NCBI GenBank assembly: GCA_016179685.1
Contig: JACPCR010000107.1
Coordinates: 1-36,747 of the forward strand
Direction: 5' to 3'
Source of the DNA: Planctomycetota bacterium
GTDB taxonomy: Bacteria; Planctomycetota; PUPC01; JACPCR01
DNA: 36,747 nucleotides
Part shown: one piece after another, positions 16,454-24,255 of the stretch
How the letters are laid out: every line of letters starts with the position of its first letter
How positions within the stretch are numbered: position 1 is the first letter of the stretch
Program-made: the position numbers and the translations under genes
Notes under the pieces: generated by a model
What the model saw: the letters and a program-made list of their open reading frames with translations, nothing else
Database searches by the model: none
Told to the model about the DNA's origin: nothing

Positions 16454-17345
16454 GGCGTTCGACCTCCATCGAGATGTCCAGGGCCGGCGCGGAATGGGTC
16501 AACGCGCCCACGGAAATCCAGTCCACGCCCGCTTCCGCCATGGTGCGAACGTTCGAAAGCGTGACACCTCCGGAGGCCTCCAGGATCGGCCGGGCCGGGC
16601 TGCCCCTGGGCCGGCGTCGATCGAGCCATTCGACCATCGCTCGGGCTTCCTCCGGCGTGCGATTATCCAGCATGATCATATCAGCTCCCGATTCCACCGC
16701 AGCCTGGAAGCAGGAGAGGTCCTCGATTTCCACCTCGACGCGTAGGGCTGGAGACGCCTCACGGGCCCGGCGCACAGCGGATTTCACGGCGTCGGCAAGC
16801 GCGCAGGAAAGCTCGGCCCGAACCGCCTCCAGGTGATTGTCCTTGATCAGGATTTGATCGTGGAGGCCGAAACGGTGATTGCGGCCCCCGCCGAGACGGA
16901 CGGCGTACTTTTCCATCACGCGCCAACCGGGGAGCGTCTTTCGGGTATCCAGGATCAAGACGCCGGTCCCCCGGACCGCATCGACGAATCTCCGGGTCTG
17001 GGTGGCGACGCCCGACAACCGCTGCACGAAATTGAGCGCCGTCCGCTCCCCTGTGAGGAGCGCCCGGAGGGGCCCCGTGATCTCGGCTGCGACCTCGCCG
17101 ACCCGCGCCGTGCCGCCCTCGGGAACCCGGAGCTCCACCCGGATGGTGGGATCGATGGCCTGAAACACGGTGGCGATGACCGGGCCACCGGCCCATACCC
17201 CGTCCCGGCGGCAGAGGAAGCGGCCTCGCCCGCGGTCACAGGCCGGCACGAGAGATTCCGTGGTGCGGTCTCCCTCCCCCACGTCTTCCGCGAGGGCCGC
17301 CCGCACGAGGGCCTCGTAATGCTGGGAAGGGAGGATTTCGGCCAT
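16446..17345 (-). CDS. nadC: Nicotinate-nucleotide pyrophosphorylase (carboxylating) NadC
   Basis: 299 residues from ATG 17345, the length normal for NadC; the open frame upstream to 17471 shows no family resemblance. It converts quinolinate and PRPP to nicotinate mononucleotide, the third step of de novo NAD synthesis. Motifs seen: ALAEDVGEGDRTT, ALNFVQRLSGVAT, TRKTLPGWR, GGGRNHRFGLHDQILIKDNH, VEIEDL, MLDNRTPEE, EASGGVTLSNV. These include the arginines and lysines that bind quinolinate and PRPP. It begins an operon with birA (overlapping) and the rhomboid-TPR gene. No clear ribosome binding site before the chosen start. Confidence 0.92.
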   Translation of the reverse strand: MAEILPSQHYEALVRAALAEDVGEGDRTTESLVPACDRGRGRFLCRRDGVWAGGPVIATVFQAIDPTIRVELRVPEGGTARVGEVAAEITGPLRALLTGERTALNFVQRLSGVATQTRRFVDAVRGTGVLILDTRKTLPGWRVMEKYAVRLGGGRNHRFGLHDQILIKDNHLEAVRAELSCALADAVKSAVRRAREASPALRVEVEIEDLSCFQAAVESGADMIMLDNRTPEEARAMVEWLDRRRPRGSPARPILEASGGVTLSNVRTMAEAGVDWISVGALTHSAPALDISMEVERLG

Positions 17346-17613
17346 GGTGAACACGGGCACTTCGTGCCGACTCGCCTCCGGGGTTTCAGCGCTGGTCTTC
17401 TCACTTGCAGCGGAGTTCAGAGACCGCGACCGGCCGCAGCCGCCGGACGCCCATGAGTATAGAGCACTCACGCCCTTCGCTCCAACAGGCCCGACTCCGG
17501 CAGAGGCCAGTTCTTTTCCCGCGGCTTGCCTTTGTGGCGCCGCAAGGGTAAGGTGAGCTAGGGTCCATCTTCAAACGGGATGCTCATCACCCTGGCAGGG
17601 AACAAACTCGGCC

Positions 17614-18549
17614 ATGATTGCAGACAAAGTGCTGGGAGCTTACGCATCCATCGGCGGCCTTTCCCCGGCAGAGCAGGCGCGCTGGTATCGGCGGCTGGCC
17701 TCGGAGTGGGGCATCACCACCTGGGAAATCCCACTGCTGGCAGGGCTGCCGCTTTCGCTGGAGGTCGTCGATGCGCTGGCGGAGATTCCTTCGTCCCTGG
17801 TAGTGACCCTGGTGGCTCAATGGGCCCGGTCGGGCCAGAAGAACCGGGCTTACGGCCTTTCTTCGCTGGACGAAACGGCCCGCCAGGCGGCTCTGCTCGA
17901 TGCCTTTTCGGTCTTGCAGCAGTGCTTGGCGCTCTCCCAGCATGGCCTTCGCATCCGCAACCTGGTGGTGCACACGGGCCAGCGCACAGGCGATCCGATC
18001 CCGCACGCGATTTCCTTCTACCAAAGCCTGAGGGAGTTGCGGGTCAGGCTCACGTCCCTTCTGCCGGATTGTACGCTCCTAGTGGAGGTGACCGACTCCC
18101 GGCCGCCGGAGTACGCGATACCGTTCCCTGCGGCCAAGAAAGCTGCTCTGTCCCTGCCGGAGCTTCTCCAGAGCGTGGCCGCAGTGAACCGTGACGGCCA
18201 GGCTGGCCACCCCGTGAGTCTCATGGCCAATTGGGGGAGGCTGCTGGTCAACGGAGACGCCCCTTTGGGCCAGATTCGCCGGATTCTCGCCTCGGATGTG
18301 CCGCTGGCTGGCGTCATCCTATCGGGAGCCGGAGCGGGTCCCGACGGCTTTACCGACTCACACAACTCGCATCTCGATGGGGCGAGCGGTTTCACTTCCG
18401 CCGATGCAGCGGCCTGCGCCTCGGTACTGCGGCAGGCCACCGGCCCCGTCTTTATCGGTACGAAATGCAGCCGAGCGTGCGTGAAGGGCGAAGTTTTGAC
18501 CGAGGAGGTGTTGGCCGCCCAGGGGAGGTTGTTGAAGGAACTCGTCTGA
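17614..18549 (+). CDS. DUF4862-like TIM-barrel protein, function unknown
   Basis: 311 residues. The start GAYASIGGLSPAEQARWYRRL, then WEIPLLAGL, SSLVVTLV, YGLSSLDETARQAALLDAF, LVVHTGQRTGD, LLVEVTDSR and ILSGAGAG with FTDSHNSHLD follow the order of strands of a TIM barrel and recall DUF4862, a family of unknown role met near sugar-metabolism genes, chiefly in Actinobacteria and Firmicutes. This assignment is from memory of the pattern and moderate. It is divergent from nadC (268 bases between starts). Two other long frames over the same bases (17580-18194 plus, 17587-18024 minus) look like shadows. Confidence 0.65.
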   Translation: MIADKVLGAYASIGGLSPAEQARWYRRLASEWGITTWEIPLLAGLPLSLEVVDALAEIPSSLVVTLVAQWARSGQKNRAYGLSSLDETARQAALLDAFSVLQQCLALSQHGLRIRNLVVHTGQRTGDPIPHAISFYQSLRELRVRLTSLLPDCTLLVEVTDSRPPEYAIPFPAAKKAALSLPELLQSVAAVNRDGQAGHPVSLMANWGRLLVNGDAPLGQIRRILASDVPLAGVILSGAGAGPDGFTDSHNSHLDGASGFTSADAAACASVLRQATGPVFIGTKCSRACVKGEVLTEEVLAAQGRLLKELV

Positions 18550-18708
18550 TGACCTGGCGAAGCACTGCTTCAAACCGACCCGTCTGACTCGGGCGAGCAG
18601 AACCGGAATAAGGTACGGCAGGCGCTTCGCTGACCGGCCGGAGATCAGGTGATACATTTTCCGGAGTCCCGGCGGGATTCGGGCATCGATGACCACGGGT
18701 TTCAGCAC

Positions 18709-18736
18709 TTGGCGATTCGAAGTCTGGGTGTAGAAT
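18709..18736 (+). promoter_or_regulatory. Sigma-70-type promoter for the MBL-STAS gene
   Basis: TTGGCG at 18709-18714, 16 bases, then TAGAAT at 18731-18736, preceded by TG one base upstream (extended -10). The start codon follows at 18801 with GGGGAGA about ten bases ahead of it. Predicted from sequence only. Confidence 0.45.
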
Positions 18737-18800
18737 AGTTCAGGTTGCGGAAAAGGATGTCCTCAACAAGAACGACTCTGGAACAGGGGAGAATGGGCCT

Positions 18801-20060
18801 ATGATGCTGAAATTCTGGGGTGCGCGGGGAAGTATTCCAACTCCGGATCCGGAATGCATGCGTTACGGGGGCGACACCTCGTGCCTCGAGGTCCGGACCT
18901 CGAACGAGAGGCTTCTGATCCTGGATGCGGGAACGGGCATCCGGCGGCTGGGGATCGACCTGGAGGAGAAGGCCCAGGGGAAACCGATCACCGCGGACAT
19001 TTTCATCACGCATGGCCACTGGGACCATATCCAGGGCTTCCCGTTCTTCCGGCCGGCCTACAAGGCGGGGAATCAATTCACCTTTTACGGCCTGTTCAAG
19101 GTGGACGGCCGCGTCGAAGAAAGCATGAAGGGCCTGATGGGCCAGCTCTATTTCCCGGTGAGCATGGACAACATGGCCAGCGAACTGGTCTTCAAGGATA
19201 TCCTGGAGGGGGAGAAGGACGTGGAGGGCGTCCGGGTTTCCACGTGCGTCGTCAATCATCCCCAGGGGGCCGTTGCCTACCGCATCGAGCACGGGGGTAC
19301 GGCCATCGTGTATTGCCCCGACACGGAACATGGTGACCAGCTTCAACCGAAATTGATCGAGCTTTCGCGGGAGGCCGAATACCTGATCCACGACGCGCAT
19401 TATTCCCCGGAGGAATACCCGATGTACCGGGGCTGGGGCCACAGCACCTATCGGGAAGCCATCGGTGTGGCGAAGGCCGCGGGCGTGCAGAACCTCGTGC
19501 TCTTCCACCACGCCCCGGAGCATCACGACAAGTTCCTCGACGAGCTTCTGGACCGCGCCCGCCAGGAGTGGCCGCACACGATTGCGGCGACGCGGGACCT
19601 GGTGGTCAAGACGCGCTCGACCGATACGGCCCTCCGGCAAAAGGCCATCAGCGACGCGCAGCGGTCGGCCGACTTTAGCTGGTTCGTTCCCCAGGGCTAC
19701 TCGGTCCAGAGGGCCGGAGAGGACCTTCACGTTCTGTGCCCGCCGTCACGGACCGTGCTCGCTTCCAACTCGTTCCAGGAGGACATCCTGCGCGAGCTCG
19801 TGCCGCCCGTGAAAAAATTGATCATGGATTTTACTTTGGTCGACCGGCTGAACTCGGTCTGTTTGGGTGTCCTGGGCCGTATCCTGGCCTCCTGCCAGAA
19901 GAAGGAAATCCGGCTCGTCTTCGTCAACGTGAACGAGTACCTCCTCGAGATTTTAAAGGTGACGCGTTTCAGCGAAGTAGCTACGATCGAGACGAAAACC
20001 ACGGGCTCGACTTCACCGGGGGCATCGACGTCAACGATTTTGGGGCAGAGGCGGTCCTAG
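18801..20060 (+). CDS. Metallo-beta-lactamase-fold hydrolase fused to STAS domain
   Basis: 419 residues. The N-terminal 270 residues are an MBL-fold phosphodiesterase-like domain: WGARGSIPTPDPE and RYGGDTSCLEV start it as in the PhnP/RNase Z-like group, HGHWDHIQG (His71, His73, Asp75, His76) binds the metals, and later VNHPQGAVAYR, YCPDTEH, DAHYS and GWGHSTY supply further ligands. Residues about 310-405 resemble a STAS domain (LVPPVKKLIMDFTLVDRLNS, then VFVNVNEYLLEILKVTRF), the fold of anti-sigma factor antagonists. The fusion suggests a signalling enzyme. The last 20 residues are low-complexity; another frame gives YDRDENHGLDFTGGIDVNDF, so a late frameshift near 19975 is possible. Confidence 0.8.
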   Translation: MMLKFWGARGSIPTPDPECMRYGGDTSCLEVRTSNERLLILDAGTGIRRLGIDLEEKAQGKPITADIFITHGHWDHIQGFPFFRPAYKAGNQFTFYGLFKVDGRVEESMKGLMGQLYFPVSMDNMASELVFKDILEGEKDVEGVRVSTCVVNHPQGAVAYRIEHGGTAIVYCPDTEHGDQLQPKLIELSREAEYLIHDAHYSPEEYPMYRGWGHSTYREAIGVAKAAGVQNLVLFHHAPEHHDKFLDELLDRARQEWPHTIAATRDLVVKTRSTDTALRQKAISDAQRSADFSWFVPQGYSVQRAGEDLHVLCPPSRTVLASNSFQEDILRELVPPVKKLIMDFTLVDRLNSVCLGVLGRILASCQKKEIRLVFVNVNEYLLEILKVTRFSEVATIETKTTGSTSPGASTSTILGQRRS

Positions 20061-20068
20061 TCTTCGAG

Positions 20069-20099
20069 CCCGGAAGTGCGGGTGCACTTCTCAACCGGG
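20069..20099. repeat. Decayed palindrome with intact core
   Basis: The core AAGTGCGGGTGCACTT (20074-20089) is identical to that at 6181-6223. The outer arms are reduced to CCCGG and CCGGG with five unpaired bases on one side. It begins nine bases after the stop of the MBL-STAS gene. Confidence 0.65.
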
Positions 20100-20189
20100 A
20101 AACCTGCGAGTGCAGAGGCGGGCGCGAGCACCCGCCGCGAAGGCGCGCCCACCTCACATCGTCCCAACGTCCTTCCACAGAATCCCCCC

Positions 20190-20250
20190 GTTGGAGTCAT
20201 GCCTTGAGGCGTGGCGCTGCTCGGGCAACGGCTAAAGCCGTCACTCCAAC
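20190..20250. repeat. GGCTAAAGCC interspersed repeat, copy B
   Basis: Bounded by GTTGGAGT (20190-20197) and its complement ACTCCAAC (20243-20250). Inside, AGGCGTGGCGC and CGGCTAAAGCCGTCA match the copy at 6105-6148, which lacks the left outer arm. Confidence 0.65.
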
Positions 20251-20517
20251 TTGTGGGTTGAGGCCTTCTTCTTAAGTCGTTGTAAACAAACGTGTTATTC
20301 GTTTGTTCCTCAGGAGGATTCCTCCCGGTGAGACAAGTGCAGGAGGCGGGCACCCGCCGCACTCCCAGGTTGAGTAGTGGCCTCCCGCAACTGAAGCATG
20401 GGAAGGAGATTTACCGCGGATGACGCAGATGACGCAGATTTCTTTTCCTTTTGAAAGCTGCCAGCCGCGAATCAGAAGAAGGAATGACCCTTCGGGTCCA
20501 AATGGGGAGACCCGATA

Positions 20518-23500
20518 TCAGCGCCGTTTCGGCCTGCGGCCGGGCTTCTCCTTCTCCGGCTCTTCCTTCTTCTCTTCCAGCGCCTTCCATTCGCTTCGCG
20601 GCCCCGGCGGCCCGTCCGTCACCGCCCACACCTTCCCGCCGCGCAGGTACATCCTTTGCATCTCCTTCAAGGTGAAGGGCCGCGAGCCGAGCCGGCCGAA
20701 GACGTTGATCTGGTTGCCGCTCTCGTCCACGTAACGGTCTCGGCTGATGCCCTCCGAGACGGCGAGCGCCCGTCCCCGCGTCGGATACGTCGCGATCAAC
20801 TGCGGGTCCGCTGGATAAGGCGAAAAGCCGAGGTGGCCCGGGTCCTTCGAGCAGATGAGTTGGACGATGCGCAACCCGTTGCGTCCATCCGCGATGTAGG
20901 CGAAGAGGCTGACGTTGGTCATGCCGATGACCACGCCGGAGGCGTCGTTGATCTGCCCATCGGCGTTGAATGCCTTGTAGAGCTTCGGCTGCGCAGGCCG
21001 CTCGATGTCGACGATGACGAGTCCCTGCGCGCCCGCCGCGACGTACGCGAAGAGCTTGGAAACGTAAATGTCCCGGGCGTCCTCGATCGCCAGCGACGCC
21101 TCCGGGATCATGGCCGGCTGGTCAGGCAACGTCACGTCGAAGACCTTCAGGCCCTGAGCGTCCACCACGAAGACATAGCGGAACTGCACGGCCAGGGCCT
21201 TCGGGTTCACGAGCTGGTCCGCCGCCGCCTTCGCCACCAGCCTGGGTTGGGAGGGCTGGGAGACGTCCACGACGACCAGGCCGTTTTTTTCGGTCAGCAC
21301 GTAGGCATAATTGCCGACGATCTTCAGGTCGACGCTCCCCGTCAGAGCGCCTTCCGGATTGAACGTTGCCAGGCGCCTCGGGAAGTTATTCTGGGGATTC
21401 CCGTCAATATAAGTGACCACGTCATAGACCACGAGGCCTTCGATGCCGTCCGCCACGTAAACGCACCCGAAGATCGGCTGCACCTTCTGCTCCTGGTTGT
21501 CCGGGCTCTGCGTCCGGGTCGGATCGACCATCAAGTTGGAGGCGAAGGCGAGGGACCGGGCGTCCGGCGAGCGCAGGCGTGACTGGTGGCCGAGGGGGGA
21601 GAAAGGCTCCTCGATGAGGCGCTGGGCGAAGTTCTTGTTGGCGACGTTGGCGATGTCGAAGACCCGCACGCCGCCCGGCCCGTCGGCGACAAACAGGTAT
21701 TCGCCGTATCGCTGGACCTTTCTGGCCGACTTCGTGTTGTGTTTGTAGGCGTTTTCCAGAATCCGATTGCTCTCGACGTGGCTCTGGTAGCTTTCCGGAA
21801 AGATCACGGAATGGAGCTGGCTGCCGATCACCGGCTCGACGGCGAGGCCCTCAGCGACCTCAACGGCGGCTACGCCCGCGGTGTCAGCGGCAACAAAGGC
21901 GTATTTCCCGACGAAGTTGTAGCCGTTCGTGCCGAGGCCGAGGAGTTGCCCGATCTTGGCGTTATTGTCCCCAGCGGCCGAGAGATGGCAGTCCGTGCAC
22001 TGCTTCGTCGAGTCGCTCCGCACCGTGTGGGGCGGGAAGGGCGTCAAGGCGTGCCCGCTGAAACCCTCGGCCGAGATGGTTGGATTCTCATAGAACACCC
22101 AGTCGCGGTTGCGGTTCTGCGCTGAAGCGACCACGGCGCTGGCCGAACGCACGGGCGAGACGCGGTTACCCCTCACCGTGCCGTCGATACCCAGGAGGTA
22201 GCCGTCCGTCCGCAGGGTCTGCGGGTAATAAAACACCTCGTTGAAGGTGGTTTCCGGCCAGTAATGCGTGAGTTTTTTCTTCACGTTGGCCACGTTGGGC
22301 AGGTGGCAGCCGTAGCAGTTCGTCACCCACGAGGTATGGCAGGCGTAGCAGGTCATCGCGTTCGATCCGCGCTCCGTCGAAGGCGTGTTCTCCTCGCCGG
22401 GGAGGGGGACGGTCCGGTGGGCGAGCTGGGCCAGGTCGTCCGGAATGACGCCCCAGGTCTTCCCGTCCCTCTGCATCGTGTGGGCAAGCGCCATCTTTTC
22501 ATTGTAATCGGGCGACTGCGGGTCCAGCCGGTCGAGTTGCTGTGGAAGCTCCCACTCTTTGTTCTCGTCGATGCGGCTGCGCAGGACGATTTTCTTCCCC
22601 TTCCGGTACACCGCCTTCTTGCCCCAGGGCGTCCTCATTTCTTCCATCGAGTTTCCGCCCGGCGGGTTGGAGGTCTTCAATTCGTTGCCCTTGAACGTGC
22701 CGTGACAGTCCTGGCAGGCGATCTCGATCGCATTGATCATCTCGCCATAGAGCTTCCCGTCACCGTGACTGTCCTGCTTGAAGTGGCAATCGATGCAGTG
22801 CATCCCCTTCTCCGCGTGTGCATCGACGAGATGCAGGGCCTTCTTGTCCCACTCCGGGTCCTCGGCGCTCACCACCTGGCCGTTCCGGTCCAGCAGGTTG
22901 CCGCGGATGTCCTGCTTGTAGACCGTCCGGAAGAGCCAGCCCGTGCTGGACGCATCGGAGAGGCGCACCTTGGGGAACTGGGCGCTCATGTCCTTCATCT
23001 TGGGATAGTTTTCGTAGGCAATATGACCGTGGTCCGTGTAAATCCTGTCCGCGTCGGTCTCATAGTCCCACCAGTAGTAGCCGAAGTAGGCATAGGACAT
23101 TCCACTCCCTTGGTGGTAATGGCACACGATGCACTGGCTGCTGGGAATGGCGCGGGTCATCTCGTGGCGGATGGGATGGCCTGACTCGTCCTTCGGGATC
23201 GTGGGGTCAGCCGTCGCGCTCCGGCCCACGTGTCCGAACTTGGCATATTGGCCGGAATGCATCGGGTCCCGGCTGTTCGCATAGATCACGTGGCAGGCCG
23301 AGCAGCCGCTGGAGCGATAATCGCCGGTGTACCGGTTCTCCCCGAGGAAGGAGAGGTAAGGGTCGTTCAGGCGGGTCTTCTGCAGGGCGATGAACCCGGC
23401 CTCGACGCGCCCTTCGGTGCCGGGCCCGCGCAGGCTTGCCCCGTTGTTGCCATCCTCGAAGACGCGGAAGGGGTTGCCGGGAAACGTCCGTGCGAAGTCG

Positions 23501-24156
23501 GGCAACGGCAGCAGGAAGGGCCGGACGCCGCGCTTCAGTTCCTCGGGAGTGGGCGGCGGTACGGTGTAGAGCGCCTCGGGATAGCCCGATGCGTTGTAAT
23601 GTTCGCCGAAGACGTAGTTCTTCAAAGGCGCCAGGCCGTTGTTGTAGGCTGCCGCTCCCGGAACCATCGCACTATGCGCCATCAGGCTTTCCCGCACGTG
23701 CAGAACATCCTGCTCATGGCACTTGCCGCAGGTCTTGTGGACGACGCGGAGGTCGCCCGGGTTCATGAACTGGATGAACTCCGCGCTTTCCGCGTTGAGC
23801 CGCGCATAGGACTTCTGAGGGTTGCGGGACGTGGCCCAAAACTCCTTGTCCCTGGGCAACACATGGGCCAGCTCCTTGATCGTGGCCTCGGCGTTGCCGC
23901 CGTGGCAGTCCGTGCAGCCCTCCTTCACGGTCGCGGCCGCGTGCATCTTCTCCGCTCCATCGTGGCACGTCAGGCAGCCGCGGCTCGCCGCCAGCGTCTC
24001 CGGCGTCGCCGCCGCCCAGGCGGACTTGTAAGCGGCCTGGGCTTCGACCCTGGCCGTTTCTTCAGCCTGTGCCGGTGGTCGGTGGAAAAAGAACACCCCA
24101 CTCAAAACCAAGCTGATCGCAAGCCCCATCCCGATCCAGGTCATCAGGCGGTTCAT
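20518..24156 (-). CDS. Exported decaheme c-type cytochrome with C-terminal LVIVD beta-propeller
   Basis: 1212 residues. Residues 5-24 form a signal or anchor helix followed by PPAQAEE, a likely cleavage site. Ten CxxCH heme motifs are visible, at about residues 61, 81, 143, 285, 342, 454, 481, 603, 614 and 720. From about 745 to 1130 come seven repeats of the LVIVD type (YLFVADGPGGVRVFDI, CVYVADGIEGLVVYDV, YAYVLTEKNGLVVVDV, FAYVAAGAQGLVIVDI), predicted to close into a seven-bladed propeller. The tail is lysine/glutamate-rich. It should carry electrons in the periplasm or at the cell surface. It follows the beta-barrel gene by about 97 bases, with a palindrome between. Partners, redox substrate and surface exposure are not visible. 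Confidence 0.85.
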   Translation of the reverse strand: MNRLMTWIGMGLAISLVLSGVFFFHRPPAQAEETARVEAQAAYKSAWAAATPETLAASRGCLTCHDGAEKMHAAATVKEGCTDCHGGNAEATIKELAHVLPRDKEFWATSRNPQKSYARLNAESAEFIQFMNPGDLRVVHKTCGKCHEQDVLHVRESLMAHSAMVPGAAAYNNGLAPLKNYVFGEHYNASGYPEALYTVPPPTPEELKRGVRPFLLPLPDFARTFPGNPFRVFEDGNNGASLRGPGTEGRVEAGFIALQKTRLNDPYLSFLGENRYTGDYRSSGCSACHVIYANSRDPMHSGQYAKFGHVGRSATADPTIPKDESGHPIRHEMTRAIPSSQCIVCHYHQGSGMSYAYFGYYWWDYETDADRIYTDHGHIAYENYPKMKDMSAQFPKVRLSDASSTGWLFRTVYKQDIRGNLLDRNGQVVSAEDPEWDKKALHLVDAHAEKGMHCIDCHFKQDSHGDGKLYGEMINAIEIACQDCHGTFKGNELKTSNPPGGNSMEEMRTPWGKKAVYRKGKKIVLRSRIDENKEWELPQQLDRLDPQSPDYNEKMALAHTMQRDGKTWGVIPDDLAQLAHRTVPLPGEENTPSTERGSNAMTCYACHTSWVTNCYGCHLPNVANVKKKLTHYWPETTFNEVFYYPQTLRTDGYLLGIDGTVRGNRVSPVRSASAVVASAQNRNRDWVFYENPTISAEGFSGHALTPFPPHTVRSDSTKQCTDCHLSAAGDNNAKIGQLLGLGTNGYNFVGKYAFVAADTAGVAAVEVAEGLAVEPVIGSQLHSVIFPESYQSHVESNRILENAYKHNTKSARKVQRYGEYLFVADGPGGVRVFDIANVANKNFAQRLIEEPFSPLGHQSRLRSPDARSLAFASNLMVDPTRTQSPDNQEQKVQPIFGCVYVADGIEGLVVYDVVTYIDGNPQNNFPRRLATFNPEGALTGSVDLKIVGNYAYVLTEKNGLVVVDVSQPSQPRLVAKAAADQLVNPKALAVQFRYVFVVDAQGLKVFDVTLPDQPAMIPEASLAIEDARDIYVSKLFAYVAAGAQGLVIVDIERPAQPKLYKAFNADGQINDASGVVIGMTNVSLFAYIADGRNGLRIVQLICSKDPGHLGFSPYPADPQLIATYPTRGRALAVSEGISRDRYVDESGNQINVFGRLGSRPFTLKEMQRMYLRGGKVWAVTDGPPGPRSEWKALEEKKEEPEKEKPGRRPKRR

Positions 24157-24209
24157 GGGATGAACTCTGCCTCCGGTGAAGGGTTTCTGTCCCGTCCTAC
24201 GAGTTCTTG

Positions 24210-24255
24210 AGTCGACGGGTACGGAAGTGCGCCAGCATTTCCGTACCCGTCGACT
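24210..24255. repeat. 21-base palindrome overlapping beta-barrel stop codon
   Basis: Arms of 21 bases with one G.T pair: outer AGTCGACGGGTACGGAA / TTCCGTACCCGTCGACT, inner GTGC / GCAT, loop GCCA. The stop codon of the beta-barrel gene (24254-24256) overlaps the end of the arm. It sits between two genes that probably belong to one transcription unit. Confidence 0.82.

Larger units (their letters stand above)
20061..20517. other. Repeat-rich intergenic region between convergent genes
   Basis: 457 bases between the MBL-STAS gene and the cytochrome gene, with no credible coding frame. It holds a decayed palindrome (20069-20099), two related GC palindromes (GGCGGG...CCCGCC near 20117-20136 and 20344-20357), the second GGCTAAAGCC repeat (20190-20250), a tandem GATGACGCA near 20418-20440, and a small GACCC-TTCG-GGGTC-like hairpin near 20486-20498. 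It looks like a landing zone for small repeats. Confidence 0.55.

Noticed and set aside
18358..18708. Minus-strand frame beginning MLKPVVIDARIPPGLRKMY
   Set aside because: The first 53 residues look protein-like, but the rest is antisense to the DUF4862-like gene and no ribosome binding site is clear; kept only as a possible remnant.
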